A stretch of 64,000 nucleotides of DNA, taken from Caproicibacterium argilliputei. Its GTDB lineage: Bacteria; Bacillota; Clostridia; Oscillospirales; Acutalibacteraceae. The stretch lies in the NCBI RefSeq assembly GCF_029211325.2, contig NZ_CP135996.1:310001-374000 (forward strand), in the 5' to 3' direction. The position numbers were made by a program, and so were the translations under genes. Positions within the stretch are counted from its first letter, which is position 1; every line of letters begins with the position of its first letter. This document shows positions 16,444 to 25,318 of this stretch, piece after piece. The notes beneath the pieces were generated by a model. The model was not told where the DNA came from. It saw nothing but the letters and a program-made list of their open reading frames with translations, and did no database searches.

Positions 16444-17559
16444 TTATTTGCATTCGCAGTAGTTGCCGAGAAAATGGAAGCGCGGCAGTTCGTCTTCGAG
16501 CGAGCAGAGCAGCTCCAGGACTTTCGGGTCGTGTACATTGCCGGTAAAGTCCAGATAAAAGTCGTATTCAAACGTTTTACCGGCAATCGGTCGGGATTCA
16601 ATTTTTGTCAGATTCATGCCTGCCGCCGCAAAGCGGGAAAGCACAGCGTTCAGGCTGCCGGTGGTGTGCGGCACATTAAAGCAAAGACTGATTTTTTCCG
16701 CGGTGCGCGGAATGCACAGTTCCTTGCTGATGACCACAAAGCGTGTGGCGTTATTGTCGGTATTCTGGATGTCGCGCTCCAAAATGTGCAGGCCGTGTGC
16801 TTTGGCGGCGCTTTCGCTGCACACCGCGGCGACGCCTGCGTCCCGCGCCGCCAGTTCGGCGGCGGCGCTGGTGCTGCTGCTGTCAGAAAGCGGCACCTGC
16901 AGGGCAGCCAAACGCTGCGAGCACTGCATCAGCGCAATGTCTTTGGAGCGCACGCAGCGGATATCCTCGAATTTTCCGGTGCGGTTTGCCAAGCAGTGAT
17001 GTACGCCGAGCGTTTTTGCGGCGATAATTGAGAAGCAGTACTGCATCAGCAGACCGTACACTTCGCTGACGCTGCCCGCACTGGAGTTTTCTACCGGAAT
17101 TACGGCAAGGTCGGCCTCGCCTTGCTCCACACAGCGGAAAATATCCCCAAAGCGGCTGAAGAAGCTGGGAACCGCCTGCGGATACAGCTGTGACACCACA
17201 TCGTGGCTGTAAGACCCTTTCCCGCCGAGGCAGGCGATGGCGGCTGTCCGGCGCGGGGCTTCGGGCGCGGCGGCAATGCGCGTGCGCAGACGGCTGCCTG
17301 CCCCCAGAAGCGTGTGCTGCAGCGCGCGGCTCTCACTCATAATGGTGTTATAAACAATGCGCGCCGCGCCGCCGTACTCGCCCGCCTGCGCCGCAATGCG
17401 GTTTAAAATTTCCTGTTCCCGTTCCAGATTAAAAACCGGGGTGCCGTCCCGCCGCTTTACTTCCGCCACTTTTTTGGCGCAGTCCATGCGCCGTATAAAC
17501 AGCGGCAGCAACTGCGCGTCAATCGCGTCGATTTCCTTACGAATCTCGCTTAATTCCAT
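16444..17559 (-). CDS. pheA: Bifunctional chorismate mutase/prephenate dehydratase (P-protein)
   Basis: 371 aa. N-terminal AroQ-type chorismate mutase (about 1-90; IRKEIDAIDAQLLPLFIRRM, then KKVAEVKRRDG). The prephenate dehydratase domain follows (about 108-285), with the NNATRFVVIS motif containing the catalytic TRF. The C-terminal ACT domain (about 290-371) has SLCFNVPHTTGSLNAVLSRF and ESRP, the Phe-binding signature. It converts chorismate to phenylpyruvate and is normally feedback-inhibited by Phe. Last functional gene of the aro operon, 3 bases after aroC. Confidence 0.94.
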   Translation of the reverse strand: MELSEIRKEIDAIDAQLLPLFIRRMDCAKKVAEVKRRDGTPVFNLEREQEILNRIAAQAGEYGGAARIVYNTIMSESRALQHTLLGAGSRLRTRIAAAPEAPRRTAAIACLGGKGSYSHDVVSQLYPQAVPSFFSRFGDIFRCVEQGEADLAVIPVENSSAGSVSEVYGLLMQYCFSIIAAKTLGVHHCLANRTGKFEDIRCVRSKDIALMQCSQRLAALQVPLSDSSSTSAAAELAARDAGVAAVCSESAAKAHGLHILERDIQNTDNNATRFVVISKELCIPRTAEKISLCFNVPHTTGSLNAVLSRFAAAGMNLTKIESRPIAGKTFEYDFYLDFTGNVHDPKVLELLCSLEDELPRFHFLGNYCECK

Positions 17560-17562
17560 CGG

Positions 17563-18654
17563 TTACACCTCCGCAGAACCATTCAGAATACCGGGCAGAT
17601 TTAGAAGCGCCAGCGCGGCGGCAGACTCCACCACCGGCACGGCGCGGGGCACAATGCAGGGGTCGTGCCGCCCGCGCACCGCAAGCGTGGTGTTCTGCCG
17701 GGCGGCAAGGTCAATGCTTTGCTGCTCTTTGGCAATAGAGGGCGTTGGCTTAAACGCCGCACGGAACAGAATCGGCATACCGGTGGTTATGCCGCCGAGA
17801 ATGCCGCCGGCGTGATTGGTGCGCGTTTTGACCGCACCGCTTTCGTCATAAAAATAAGCATCGTTGTTTTCGCTGCCGTGCAGCTTGGCAGCGTCAAATC
17901 CCGCGCCGAACGCAACGCCTTTGCACGCGGGTATGCCAAACAGAATCGAAGAGAAAATACTTTCAACGCCGCCGAACATCCCCTCGCCGCCAAGTCCTGC
18001 CGGCACGCCGGTAATGCCGCACTCCACAATGCCGCCGATGCTGTCTTGTGCGGTGCGCGCAGCTTCGATTTCACGAATCATCGCGTCTTTCCTTTCGGCG
18101 GAAAGCACTGGAAAGTACGCGCCGCTCAGGTTTTGCAGCACTTCCGGCAGCGGGTTCAGCGGCAGGTCTTCCACAGCGCCGACTGCCGCCGCGTGCGCCC
18201 CAAGCACGATGCCCCGCCGGAGCAGAATCTGGCGGCAAACAGCGCCCGCAAAGACCAGCGGCGCGGTCAGCCTGCCGGAAAAATGCCCGCCGCCGCGTAC
18301 GTCTTGAAAACCGTGGTATTTGACCCACGCCGGATAGTCCGCATGGCCGGGACGCGGAACGGCCAGCAGATTTTGGTAGTCGCCGGAGTGTGTGTTGGTA
18401 TTGGCAATCACCGCGCACAGCGGCGCACCGGTGGTGGTGTCATGTAGAAGGCCGGAGAGCACCTGCGGCGTGTCGGCTTCTTTGCGTGGTGTGCTGGTGC
18501 GGTCTTGCCCCGGTGCGCGGCGTGCCATCTGCAGGCGCACCGCTTCTAAATCCACTGTCTCACCGGCGGGCAGTCCCTCCAGTACACAGCCGATGGCAGG
18601 GCCGTGGCTTTCCCCGAAAATACTGATTTTTACCTGATTACCCCAGGATGACAT
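17563..18654 (-). CDS. aroC: Chorismate synthase
   Basis: 363 aa FMN-dependent enzyme converting EPSP to chorismate. Signatures: GESHGPAIGCVLEGLPAGE near the N-terminus, RRAPGQDRTSTPRKEAD, and GGGHFSGRLTAPLVFAGA. Length is typical. Its ATG lies inside the last codons of aroA (17-base overlap), indicating translational coupling. Confidence 0.96.
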   Translation of the reverse strand: MSSWGNQVKISIFGESHGPAIGCVLEGLPAGETVDLEAVRLQMARRAPGQDRTSTPRKEADTPQVLSGLLHDTTTGAPLCAVIANTNTHSGDYQNLLAVPRPGHADYPAWVKYHGFQDVRGGGHFSGRLTAPLVFAGAVCRQILLRRGIVLGAHAAAVGAVEDLPLNPLPEVLQNLSGAYFPVLSAERKDAMIREIEAARTAQDSIGGIVECGITGVPAGLGGEGMFGGVESIFSSILFGIPACKGVAFGAGFDAAKLHGSENNDAYFYDESGAVKTRTNHAGGILGGITTGMPILFRAAFKPTPSIAKEQQSIDLAARQNTTLAVRGRHDPCIVPRAVPVVESAAALALLNLPGILNGSAEV

Positions 18655-19903
18655 CTGCTTTTCCTCCTAACGAACCGAACACTTCAAAAAAGTCCGGCCA
18701 GCTTTTGCGCACGGCTTCCGCATCTGTAATCACCACCGGGTGGGCTGCGTGCAGCGCAGCAACTGCCGCCGCCATCACAACGCGGTGGTCGTTATATCCG
18801 TCTGCTGTGCCGCCGCGCAGACCGGAACCGTACAGAATCAGACTGTCTGCCGTTTCTTCAGCGCGTCCGCCCAGCGAGCAGACCATCCGGTGCAGGGCAG
18901 CCAGCCGGTCACTTTCCTTCAGACGCAGCCGTGCACCGTTGAGCAGGCGGGTGTGTCCCGGCGCGCAGGCACCCATGACCGCGAGTGCGGGCGCAAGGTC
19001 GGGAATCTGCCCCACGTCAATGTCAATGCCGTGCAGTTCACCGGGGCGCGCAGTCAGAACGCCGTCCTTCCAGTGCAGATCCGCGCCGAAGCGGCACAGC
19101 AAATCCACAATGGCGCGGTCCCCCTGCGCAGAGGCAGGGTCCAGACCGGTGAGTGATACTTCACCGCTGAGCGCGCCCGCTGTGAGCAGAAACGCCGCCT
19201 GACTCCAGTCCCGCTCAATCTCCAGATTGTTTGCCTGGTAAGTTTGGTTACCCGGCACTTTCCAGCCGGTTTCGGTACAAAGGACCTGCACGCCGAATTT
19301 CTGCAGGGTGTGCACGGTCATTTCCACATAAGCGGCGCTCTGCAGCGGCGTGGTCAGCCGGATTTCGCTGTCACCCGAAAGCAGCGGCAGCGCAAAGAGC
19401 AGACCTGTGATAAATTGACTGGAAACATCGCCGGGCAGGTCGTAAAGGCCGGGTTGCAGCCTGCCCGAAACTGTCAGCGGCAGTCCACCGGCGGAGTCAC
19501 ACGAAACGCCGTGCTGCGGCAGCAGTTCCAGATAAATGCCGAGCGGGCGCTGCGGCAGCCGCCCGTGTCCGACAAATGTTGCCGTAACGCCGAGTGCCGC
19601 TGCAACCGGGATGAAAAAGCGCAGGGTAGAGCCGCTTTCGGCGCAGTCCAGTGTGACCGGTTCGGCTGGCGGTACGGAAATGCCGGTCATCTGCAGGGCA
19701 GTACCGTCCCGTACCGGCGTTGCCCCCAGTGCGTGCATACAGCCGATGGTGGCTTCCATATCTGCGCTGCTGCCGATGGGCGTCAGCGTACTGGTGCCCT
19801 GCGCAAGCCCTGCGCAAAGAATGGCGCGGTGCGCGGCGCTTTTGCTGGGCGGAGGCGCGGCGGTTCCGTGCAGGGTGCCGGGCAGAATCCGTGCGCGGCT
19901 CAT
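18638..19903 (-). CDS. aroA: 3-phosphoshikimate 1-carboxyvinyltransferase (EPSP synthase)
   Basis: 421 aa. Two-domain enzyme of the shikimate pathway adding enolpyruvate to shikimate 3-phosphate. PPSKSAAHRAILCAGLAQG (about 17-35) holds the conserved PEP/S3P-binding lysine and serine, AESGSTLRFFIPVAAALG is the central motif, and RLKESDRLAALHRMV and DYNDHRVVMAAAVAAL-like C-terminal signatures are present. Overlaps aroB by 4 bases (ATGA) and aroC by 17. Confidence 0.95.
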   Translation of the reverse strand: MSRARILPGTLHGTAAPPPSKSAAHRAILCAGLAQGTSTLTPIGSSADMEATIGCMHALGATPVRDGTALQMTGISVPPAEPVTLDCAESGSTLRFFIPVAAALGVTATFVGHGRLPQRPLGIYLELLPQHGVSCDSAGGLPLTVSGRLQPGLYDLPGDVSSQFITGLLFALPLLSGDSEIRLTTPLQSAAYVEMTVHTLQKFGVQVLCTETGWKVPGNQTYQANNLEIERDWSQAAFLLTAGALSGEVSLTGLDPASAQGDRAIVDLLCRFGADLHWKDGVLTARPGELHGIDIDVGQIPDLAPALAVMGACAPGHTRLLNGARLRLKESDRLAALHRMVCSLGGRAEETADSLILYGSGLRGGTADGYNDHRVVMAAAVAALHAAHPVVITDAEAVRKSWPDFFEVFGSLGGKADVILG

Positions 19904-20955
19904 GGCTGCACCCCACAGAGAGCAGGCAGCTCGGCACGCGGAACTTTCCGAATGAAGCTGGTGCCGATATTTTTTAGAAAAATAAGGTTCACGCTGCTGC
20001 CGCTGCTCTTTTTGTCGTGTGCGGTTGCGGGCAGCAGGACTTCCAGTGTTTCGGCGCAGGTGGTCGGCAAACCGTACTTTTGCAGAACCACCGCAATTTT
20101 TTCGGCAGTGCCTGCTTCGGTTAGTCCGGCTTTTTCGCCGATTTGTGTAATCAGCAGCATACCGATGCCCACCGCCTTGCCGTGGGAAAGACCGCCGTAG
20201 TGCTGTACGCGCTCCAGTGCGTGCCCGAGGGTGTGTCCGAAGTTCAGGACGGCGCGCTCACCGGTGTCGTGCTCATCGCGTTCCACCACCTGCCGTTTGA
20301 TGTCAACACAGGTGTAAATCATTTCGGAAAGCCAGCCGCGGCAGTCTTCTGCCGCCAGACGGTCAAACAGCGCCTTGTCGCGAATACAGCCGTATTTAAT
20401 GACTTCTCCCATGCCGTCTGCAAAGTATGCGGCGGGCAGGGTAGTTAGGGTTTCCGGGTCAATCAGCACCAGTGCGGGCTGATGAAACGCCCCAACCAGA
20501 TTTTTTCCCTCCGGCAAGTCAACGCCGGTTTTGCCCCCAACGGAGGAATCCACCTGCGAAAGCAGTGTGGTTGGTAGTTGGATGAATGGAATGCCGCGCA
20601 GCCAGGTGGCCGCCGCAAAGCCGGTCATATCACCGCACACGCCGCCGCCGAGCGCCACGGCGAAATCTGTGCGCGTCAGCTCCGCTTCGGCAAATGCCGT
20701 GTACAGAGAGGAGATGGACGCCAGATTTTTGCTTTGCTCACCTGCAGGAAATACGGAAACGGACGTCCGAAAGCCTGCAGCTTCCAGCGCACAGCGAACG
20801 GTTTCCACGTACAGCGGGGCAACATTGGTGTCGGTAACGAGGACAGCGCGTTCCGCCGCCGGCAGCAGTGCCTTGGCACGTGTTCCAATTTGTGAAAGGC
20901 AGCCGCTTTCAATGATGATTTCGTAGGAAGGCTGTGTGTGTACAGTCAGATTCAT
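19900..20955 (-). CDS. aroB: 3-dehydroquinate synthase
   Basis: 351 aa NAD- and metal-dependent enzyme cyclising DAHP. Key parts: ALGGGVCGDMTGFAAATWLRG (glycine-rich NAD site), QLPTTLLSQVDSSVGGKTGV, and the metal-binding histidines in NFGHTLGHALE and GLSHGKAVGIG. Full length. Start codon overlaps the tyrA stop by 4 bases, and its own stop overlaps the aroA start by 4. Confidence 0.95.
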   Translation of the reverse strand: MNLTVHTQPSYEIIIESGCLSQIGTRAKALLPAAERAVLVTDTNVAPLYVETVRCALEAAGFRTSVSVFPAGEQSKNLASISSLYTAFAEAELTRTDFAVALGGGVCGDMTGFAAATWLRGIPFIQLPTTLLSQVDSSVGGKTGVDLPEGKNLVGAFHQPALVLIDPETLTTLPAAYFADGMGEVIKYGCIRDKALFDRLAAEDCRGWLSEMIYTCVDIKRQVVERDEHDTGERAVLNFGHTLGHALERVQHYGGLSHGKAVGIGMLLITQIGEKAGLTEAGTAEKIAVVLQKYGLPTTCAETLEVLLPATAHDKKSSGSSVNLIFLKNIGTSFIRKVPRAELPALCGVQP

Positions 20956-21788
20956 TCTCCCAGTTCCTCCTTAATCAGGCGGCCCTGCCGCAGCAGCGCC
21001 TCCAGCTTGTTCCGGTCGTTTTCCGCCACGGCACTGCGGATATCCGAAAGGTTTTCCAGCAGCGTGTCCAACTCTGCGGTGAGCGCGGCGCGGTTGTCCA
21101 AAAACAGCTCTGCCCACATGACTTCGTTGATGTTTGCCACGCGCGAAACATCGCGGTAGCTGCCTGCGGAAAAGCCGCGGTGTCCCAGGCAGCGCGGGCT
21201 CATCACATAAGCGCACGCCAGCGCGTGCGGCAGCTGGCTGGTAAAAGCAATCATCTGGTCGTGTTCTTCCGGCGTTGTGGTGACCGAGCGCCCAAAGCCC
21301 AGCGTAAACGCGGTCTGCCGCAGCAGTTCCTGTACTTGTGCAGGAGCACTGCAGGGTACCAGAATGTAACTTGCCCCTTGAAACAGGTCAGCGCGCGAGG
21401 CGGAAAAGCCGTGCTTTTCCGTGCCCGCCATCGGGTGCGCGCCGCAGTACGGGAAGCCGCCTTTTTTTGACAACGCGGTCAGCGCACGGCAGACCTCCGT
21501 TTTGATGCCGCAGACGTCGGTGACGATGGTGTGCGGGGAGAAAGCAGAAAGATGACCCTTTACAAAATCAATGTCCGCCTGCGGGTACAGGCAAAGATAC
21601 ACAATGTCTGCACTGCGCAGGTCGTTGTCATCCCCGACTTTGGTCACCGCGCCGCAGGCGAGCGCGGCTTCCAGCGCGGCGGGGTCGGTGTCGATTCCGG
21701 CCACGCGGCAGTCGGTATACTGCGTAAATGCCTTTGCGAGACTGCCGCCAATCAGACCAAGCCCCACAATTACGATGTTTTTTTTCAC
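20952..21788 (-). CDS. tyrA: Prephenate dehydrogenase
   Basis: 278 aa from GTG 21788, which has GGGAGGA 7 bases upstream; the longer frame to 21830 has no RBS and non-homologous residues. NAD-binding IVIVGLGLIGGSLAKAF is at the N-terminus; the active-site segment CGAHPMAGTEKHGFSAS includes the conserved histidine. Converts prephenate to 4-hydroxyphenylpyruvate for tyrosine. No C-terminal ACT domain and no fused chorismate mutase, so the mutase is probably supplied by PheA. Confidence 0.92.
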   Translation of the reverse strand: MKKNIVIVGLGLIGGSLAKAFTQYTDCRVAGIDTDPAALEAALACGAVTKVGDDNDLRSADIVYLCLYPQADIDFVKGHLSAFSPHTIVTDVCGIKTEVCRALTALSKKGGFPYCGAHPMAGTEKHGFSASRADLFQGASYILVPCSAPAQVQELLRQTAFTLGFGRSVTTTPEEHDQMIAFTSQLPHALACAYVMSPRCLGHRGFSAGSYRDVSRVANINEVMWAELFLDNRAALTAELDTLLENLSDIRSAVAENDRNKLEALLRQGRLIKEELGE

Positions 21789-21836
21789 AGCAGATTCCTC
21801 CCGGCATGGTTTTTGTGTTTTGCGCGGCACGCAGGG

Positions 21837-22859
21837 CTACAGCGACTTTCCGAAGAACGGGGCAATCTCCCGAATGCGGCCCGCCACATGGTCAAACTGG
21901 TCCGGTGTCAGGGACTGCGCACCATCGGAAAGCGCTTTTGGCGGATTGTTGTGCACTTCAATAATCAGACCGTCCGCTCCGGCGGCGACCGCCGCCATGG
22001 CCAGCGGCTCTACCAGCCAGGCAATGCCGCCCGCATGGCTGGGGTCAACCACAACCGGCAGGTGGGAGATCTTTTTCAGAATCGGCACAGCGGAAATATC
22101 CAGTGTGTTACGGGTGTAGGTTTCGTAGGTGCGGATGCCGCGTTCGCAAAGGATGACGTTGCTGTTGCCGCCTGCCATGATATACTCTGCGCTCATGAGC
22201 AGTTCCTCAATTGTGGCGGAAAGACCGCGCTTGAGCAGAATCGGCGTTTGCAGATGTCCCAGTTCCCGCAGCAGGTCGAAGTTTTGCATATTGCGTGCGC
22301 CGACCTGAATGATGTCAACACCTGCCTGCAGGAACAGGTCAATCTGCCGCACGCTCATCAGCTCGGTGACAATGGGCAGCCCAGTTTCTTTTTTGGCGGC
22401 GTTGAGCAGATCCAGCCCCTGTGCCTTCAGCCCCTGAAATGCATAGGGGCTGGTGCGCGGCTTAAACGCACCGCCGCGCAAAAACTGCGCGCCGGCGTGT
22501 TGCACCCGTTTGGCAACTTCCGTAATCTGCGCTTCGGACTCGACACTGCACGGGCCGGCAATCAGCGCTAGTTTTTCGCCACCAATTTGCAAGCCGTTCG
22601 GCAGGGTGACCACGGTGTCATCTGGGTGGAACTTGCGGTTTGCCTTTTTGTACGGTTCCTGCACACGCTTGACAGACTCGACAATTTCATTGGCGGCGAT
22701 GTTGTCAATGTCAATGCAGGCTGTGTCGCCGATTAAGCCGAGCACGGTGCTCTGTGTGCCAACCCAGGTGTTGACGGCAACGCCGTAGGTGTCTTCCAGT
22801 TCCGCAATGAACGTGTCGCGCTGCACCCTTGTGCAGTCCGGCTTCAAAACGATAATCAT
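21837..22859 (-). CDS. aroF: 3-deoxy-7-phosphoheptulonate (DAHP) synthase, type I-beta
   Basis: 340 aa. First committed step: PEP plus erythrose 4-phosphate. An N-terminal about 70-residue ferredoxin-like regulatory domain (MIIVLKPDCTRVQRDTFIAE) precedes the KDO8PS-like TIM barrel with LIAGPCSVESEAQI, GGAFKPRTSPYAFQGL and VDPSHAGG metal/substrate motifs. The extra domain in this subclass is often the site of Tyr/Phe inhibition. ATG 22859 has GGAGGG 8 bases upstream. It is the first gene after a leader ORF and terminator, so it and the whole block may be attenuation-controlled. Confidence 0.94.
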   Translation of the reverse strand: MIIVLKPDCTRVQRDTFIAELEDTYGVAVNTWVGTQSTVLGLIGDTACIDIDNIAANEIVESVKRVQEPYKKANRKFHPDDTVVTLPNGLQIGGEKLALIAGPCSVESEAQITEVAKRVQHAGAQFLRGGAFKPRTSPYAFQGLKAQGLDLLNAAKKETGLPIVTELMSVRQIDLFLQAGVDIIQVGARNMQNFDLLRELGHLQTPILLKRGLSATIEELLMSAEYIMAGGNSNVILCERGIRTYETYTRNTLDISAVPILKKISHLPVVVDPSHAGGIAWLVEPLAMAAVAAGADGLIIEVHNNPPKALSDGAQSLTPDQFDHVAGRIREIAPFFGKSL

Positions 22860-22889
22860 TGATTTACCCTCCAGTATCCAGTTTGCTAT

Positions 22890-22922
22890 AAAAAAAGACG
22901 GAGCTGCTGATGCGCTCCGTCC
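22890..22922 (-). terminator. Leader terminator (attenuator) before aroF
   Basis: Stem GACGGAGC / GCTCCGTC with a 9-base loop, then seven T residues (22896-22890) on the minus strand. It lies between a short leader ORF and aroF, the classic place for an attenuator. Confidence 0.8.
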
Positions 22923-22960
22923 AAAAGCCTATGCAAACATGAGAAAAATAGTCTGCGCCT

Positions 22961-23068
22961 TTAACAGGGAAGCTTCCGGCAGGAATCTGCACACAGCGAA
23001 AAAGCCCGGGTAAAAAAGCAGCCGGGAAACAGGGAAACGCTAAATCGATGTGTGCCGAAAATCTGCAT
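22961..23068 (-). CDS. Phe-rich leader peptide of the aro/tyr/phe operon (candidate)
   Basis: 35 codons, ATG 23068 to TAA 22961. AAGGAG sits 8 bases before the ATG, an excellent RBS. The product begins MQIFGTHRFSVSLFPGCFF and contains six Phe codons (positions 4, 9, 14, 18, 19, 23; five of them TTT) plus four Cys. The stop is about 38 bases before the terminator stem. Ribosome stalling at Phe codons could allow read-through into aroF-pheA. Ribosome-mediated Phe attenuation is known from enterobacterial pheA. I know of no established case in this lineage, so the function is inference. Confidence 0.55.
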   Translation of the reverse strand: MQIFGTHRFSVSLFPGCFFTRAFSLCADSCRKLPC

Positions 23069-23124
23069 GAAGAAAGCTCCTTCCAGAAAAAGGACGCGAA
23101 AGTCGTAAAGAAAAGTCTGTGCTT

Positions 23125-23155
23125 ATCATAATACAGAAGGGAGGCGCTTGTCAAT
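23125..23155 (-). promoter_or_regulatory. Promoter of the aroF-pheA operon
   Basis: On the minus strand, TTGACA is followed after 18 bases by TATGAT (TATTAT overlaps it with shorter spacing). It lies downstream of the aroE-aroK stop and about 60 bases before the leader ORF. Confidence 0.65.
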
Positions 23156-23168
23156 ATGTTTTACCGAT

Positions 23169-24641
23169 TTAAAGCGAATTATCATCTTCTGCTGTCAGCA
23201 GCGCCTGCAGCTTTTGCGCAGCCGCGTCGCTCTGCGCCTCTTGCACTGTCAAATCCGCCGCGCTTTGGTAAACCGGCATCCGCGTTTCGTACAGGCTGCG
23301 CATGAATGCGGCTTTGTCAGCACGCTCCAAAAGTGGGCGGCTGTGGTCGCCTGACAGCCGCTGCGCAATGCTTTCATACGGGGTGTGCAGCAGCGCGATT
23401 ACGCCGGTTTCTCGCAGCAGCCGCGTGTTTTCCGGATGCAGCAGCGTGCCGCCGCCCGCGGCAAGTACCAGCCCGCTTCGGCGGGACAGCGTACGGCACG
23501 CTTCGGTTTCACACCGGCGGAAATACGCTTCGCCCTTTTCACGGAACAGGTCAGAAATGCTCATTCCCTCTTTCCGCTCGATAAATGTGTCCAAATCCAC
23601 AAATTCGCGCCCCAGACTTTGCGCGAGCAGACGCCCTGCCGTACTTTTGCCGCAGCCCATGAAGCCGCACAGAATGACGTTGCCGAATCGGCGGCGCATG
23701 GTCTGCTCGGCATCCGCGACAATGGGGGCAACCTCCTGCGGGGCGAAGTGGTGTTTGAGCCAGATTTCCTCAGAAGCGGCGGCCTGCCAGACCAGCATAC
23801 CCATGCCGCCCGCGCAGGGAATGCCGGCTTCCTGCGCGTAGTGCATCAGCATGGTGACGCCGGGGTTGTACACCGCGTCAAACACAGCATGGCAGGCGCG
23901 CACTGTCTGCGCGGAAACCGGGCAGTCCGCCAAGTTTGGGTACATTCCGGCGCTGGTTCCGTTGACCAGCAGATCAAAGGAAAGCCCATCAGCGCAGGAC
24001 TGCTCCACAGTTTCTTCGTCGGTAATGCAGATTTTGCGGGACAGCGCGGCACCGTCCTTTTTGTCGGGCGCCTGCAAACGGCGGTTCAGACTGTTTAAAA
24101 ATGCCTGCTCGCGGGCGGCGCGGCGTGCCTGCCGCTCCTGCGCCTGCCGCAGTGTGTCCGATGCATGGGGACGCTCGTCTTCGTGCCGCCGCATGACGAT
24201 GTACAGGGTGTTCCAGTTTGGAGCGGCTTGAATTTCATTTGCAAGGACGCGTGCAACGCCGCCGGTGCCCAGCAGCAGGACGCGCCCTTTGACTGGCAGC
24301 CCCGCAGCGGACAGCGCACGGCGGAAGCCGATGCCGTCCGTGGTGCAGCCGGCGGCTTTTCCACCGCGCAGGGAAACAGTGTTGACACTGCCGAAAGCGG
24401 CCGCGTCGCCGTCCAGTTCGTCCAGCAGCGGGATGACCGCCTGCTTGTGCGGAATGGTCACATTAAAGCCGTCCAGCAGCCGGAGCGTGTCGGCAAAGCG
24501 CTCGGCAAGTTCCTGCGGCGGAATGTCCATTTTAGCATAGGTTCCATTGACACCGCACAGTTTCAGCAGCTTTTGGTGGATGTACGGCGACATGGTGTGG
24601 CCAATCGGGTGCCCGATGACGGCAAATCTTTTCTGCGGCAT
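23169..24641 (-). CDS. Shikimate dehydrogenase-shikimate kinase fusion
   Basis: 490 aa, two enzymes in one chain. AroE part (about 1-300): SPYIHQ, catalytic Lys66 in NVTIPHK, Asp102 in TTDGIGF, NADP loop LLLGTGGVARVLANE, and MGMLVWQAA near the end. AroK part (about 318-490): Walker A GFMGCGKST (326-334), DLDTFIE, YFRRCETE and GGGTLL. A charged Arg/Gln-rich stretch (about 151-205) interrupts the NADP domain after the second strand and looks longer than in stand-alone AroE. Together they take 3-dehydroshikimate to shikimate 3-phosphate, the aroA substrate. A separate promoter follows before aroF, so it may be transcribed independently. Confidence 0.92.
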   Translation of the reverse strand: MPQKRFAVIGHPIGHTMSPYIHQKLLKLCGVNGTYAKMDIPPQELAERFADTLRLLDGFNVTIPHKQAVIPLLDELDGDAAAFGSVNTVSLRGGKAAGCTTDGIGFRRALSAAGLPVKGRVLLLGTGGVARVLANEIQAAPNWNTLYIVMRRHEDERPHASDTLRQAQERQARRAAREQAFLNSLNRRLQAPDKKDGAALSRKICITDEETVEQSCADGLSFDLLVNGTSAGMYPNLADCPVSAQTVRACHAVFDAVYNPGVTMLMHYAQEAGIPCAGGMGMLVWQAAASEEIWLKHHFAPQEVAPIVADAEQTMRRRFGNVILCGFMGCGKSTAGRLLAQSLGREFVDLDTFIERKEGMSISDLFREKGEAYFRRCETEACRTLSRRSGLVLAAGGGTLLHPENTRLLRETGVIALLHTPYESIAQRLSGDHSRPLLERADKAAFMRSLYETRMPVYQSAADLTVQEAQSDAAAQKLQALLTAEDDNSL

Positions 24642-24696
24642 AATGCTGCCCCCCTAAAAGAAAATCAAAGTTTCTGAGAAAATTTCAAGAAAGATA

Positions 24697-24725
24697 TTGA
24701 CAAAGACAGGCTTTGCTAATAGTAT
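24697..24725 (+). promoter_or_regulatory. Promoter of acpP
   Basis: TTGACA at 24697-24702 and TAGTAT at 24720-24725 with a 17-base spacer, divergent from the aroE-aroK start. Confidence 0.65.
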
Positions 24726-24825
24726 TGTGGATAGAATAAATGCAGGCTCTCCTACCGCTGTTTTCTATTATACCGCCGGTAGGTCGGGTTTGTCTATACA
24801 CCCAAAGCAGGAGGAGGGAAACGAA

Positions 24826-25053
24826 GTGGTACTGGAAAAAGTCAAGCACATTCTCGCCGAACAGTTTGATGTGGAGGAAGAAAACATCAACGCAGAGACG
24901 AGCATTGCCGACGATCTGGGCGCCGATTCACTGGATGTGGTGGATTTGCTGATGTCTATTGAGGACGAATTTGAAATTGAAGTCCCGGATGGAGAGATTG
25001 ACAACATCAAAACCGTTGGGGATCTTGTCAATTATATTGAAGAGCATATGTAA
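24826..25053 (+). CDS. acpP: Acyl carrier protein
   Basis: 75 aa from GTG 24826, with GGAGGAGGG upstream; the in-frame extension to 24697 overlaps the promoter. Phosphopantetheine attachment serine lies in GADSLDVVDLLMSIEDEF. The product is small, acidic and four-helical. It carries acyl chains for fatty acid synthesis or related pathways. It sits alone here rather than in a fab cluster. Confidence 0.93.
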   Translation: MVLEKVKHILAEQFDVEEENINAETSIADDLGADSLDVVDLLMSIEDEFEIEVPDGEIDNIKTVGDLVNYIEEHM

Positions 25054-25318
25054 AGCGCTTCGTTTTTGCCGCGGCCTTTTTTAGGTTCGCGGCCTTTTTT
25101 CTGTCTGCGGCGTCTGCGGAAAAGCGCAGTTTGCCGCGAAAAATCCAGAATGCGGGCGCAGCGGCGCAACCGCCGCCGCACCGGGCGCGAAAGGTTGCAT
25201 TTCCTTTCGATTTTCTTTATAATAGATGCATTCACCCGGAAAATGCGCCCTGCGGCATACCGGGAACTGGCGCGTCCCGCAAATTCGGGCGGGGCACCGG
25301 GGAAGGAGCGTGCAAAGT

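Noticed and set aside
16335..16601. 88-codon minus-strand frame over the pheA 3' end
   Set aside because: Out of frame with pheA and the GNAT remnant, Ser/Thr/Arg-rich shadow.
22864..23154. 96-codon minus-strand frame covering the aroF leader
   Set aside because: Would start inside the -35 hexamer and run through the terminator; the 35-codon ORF with an RBS explains the leader better.
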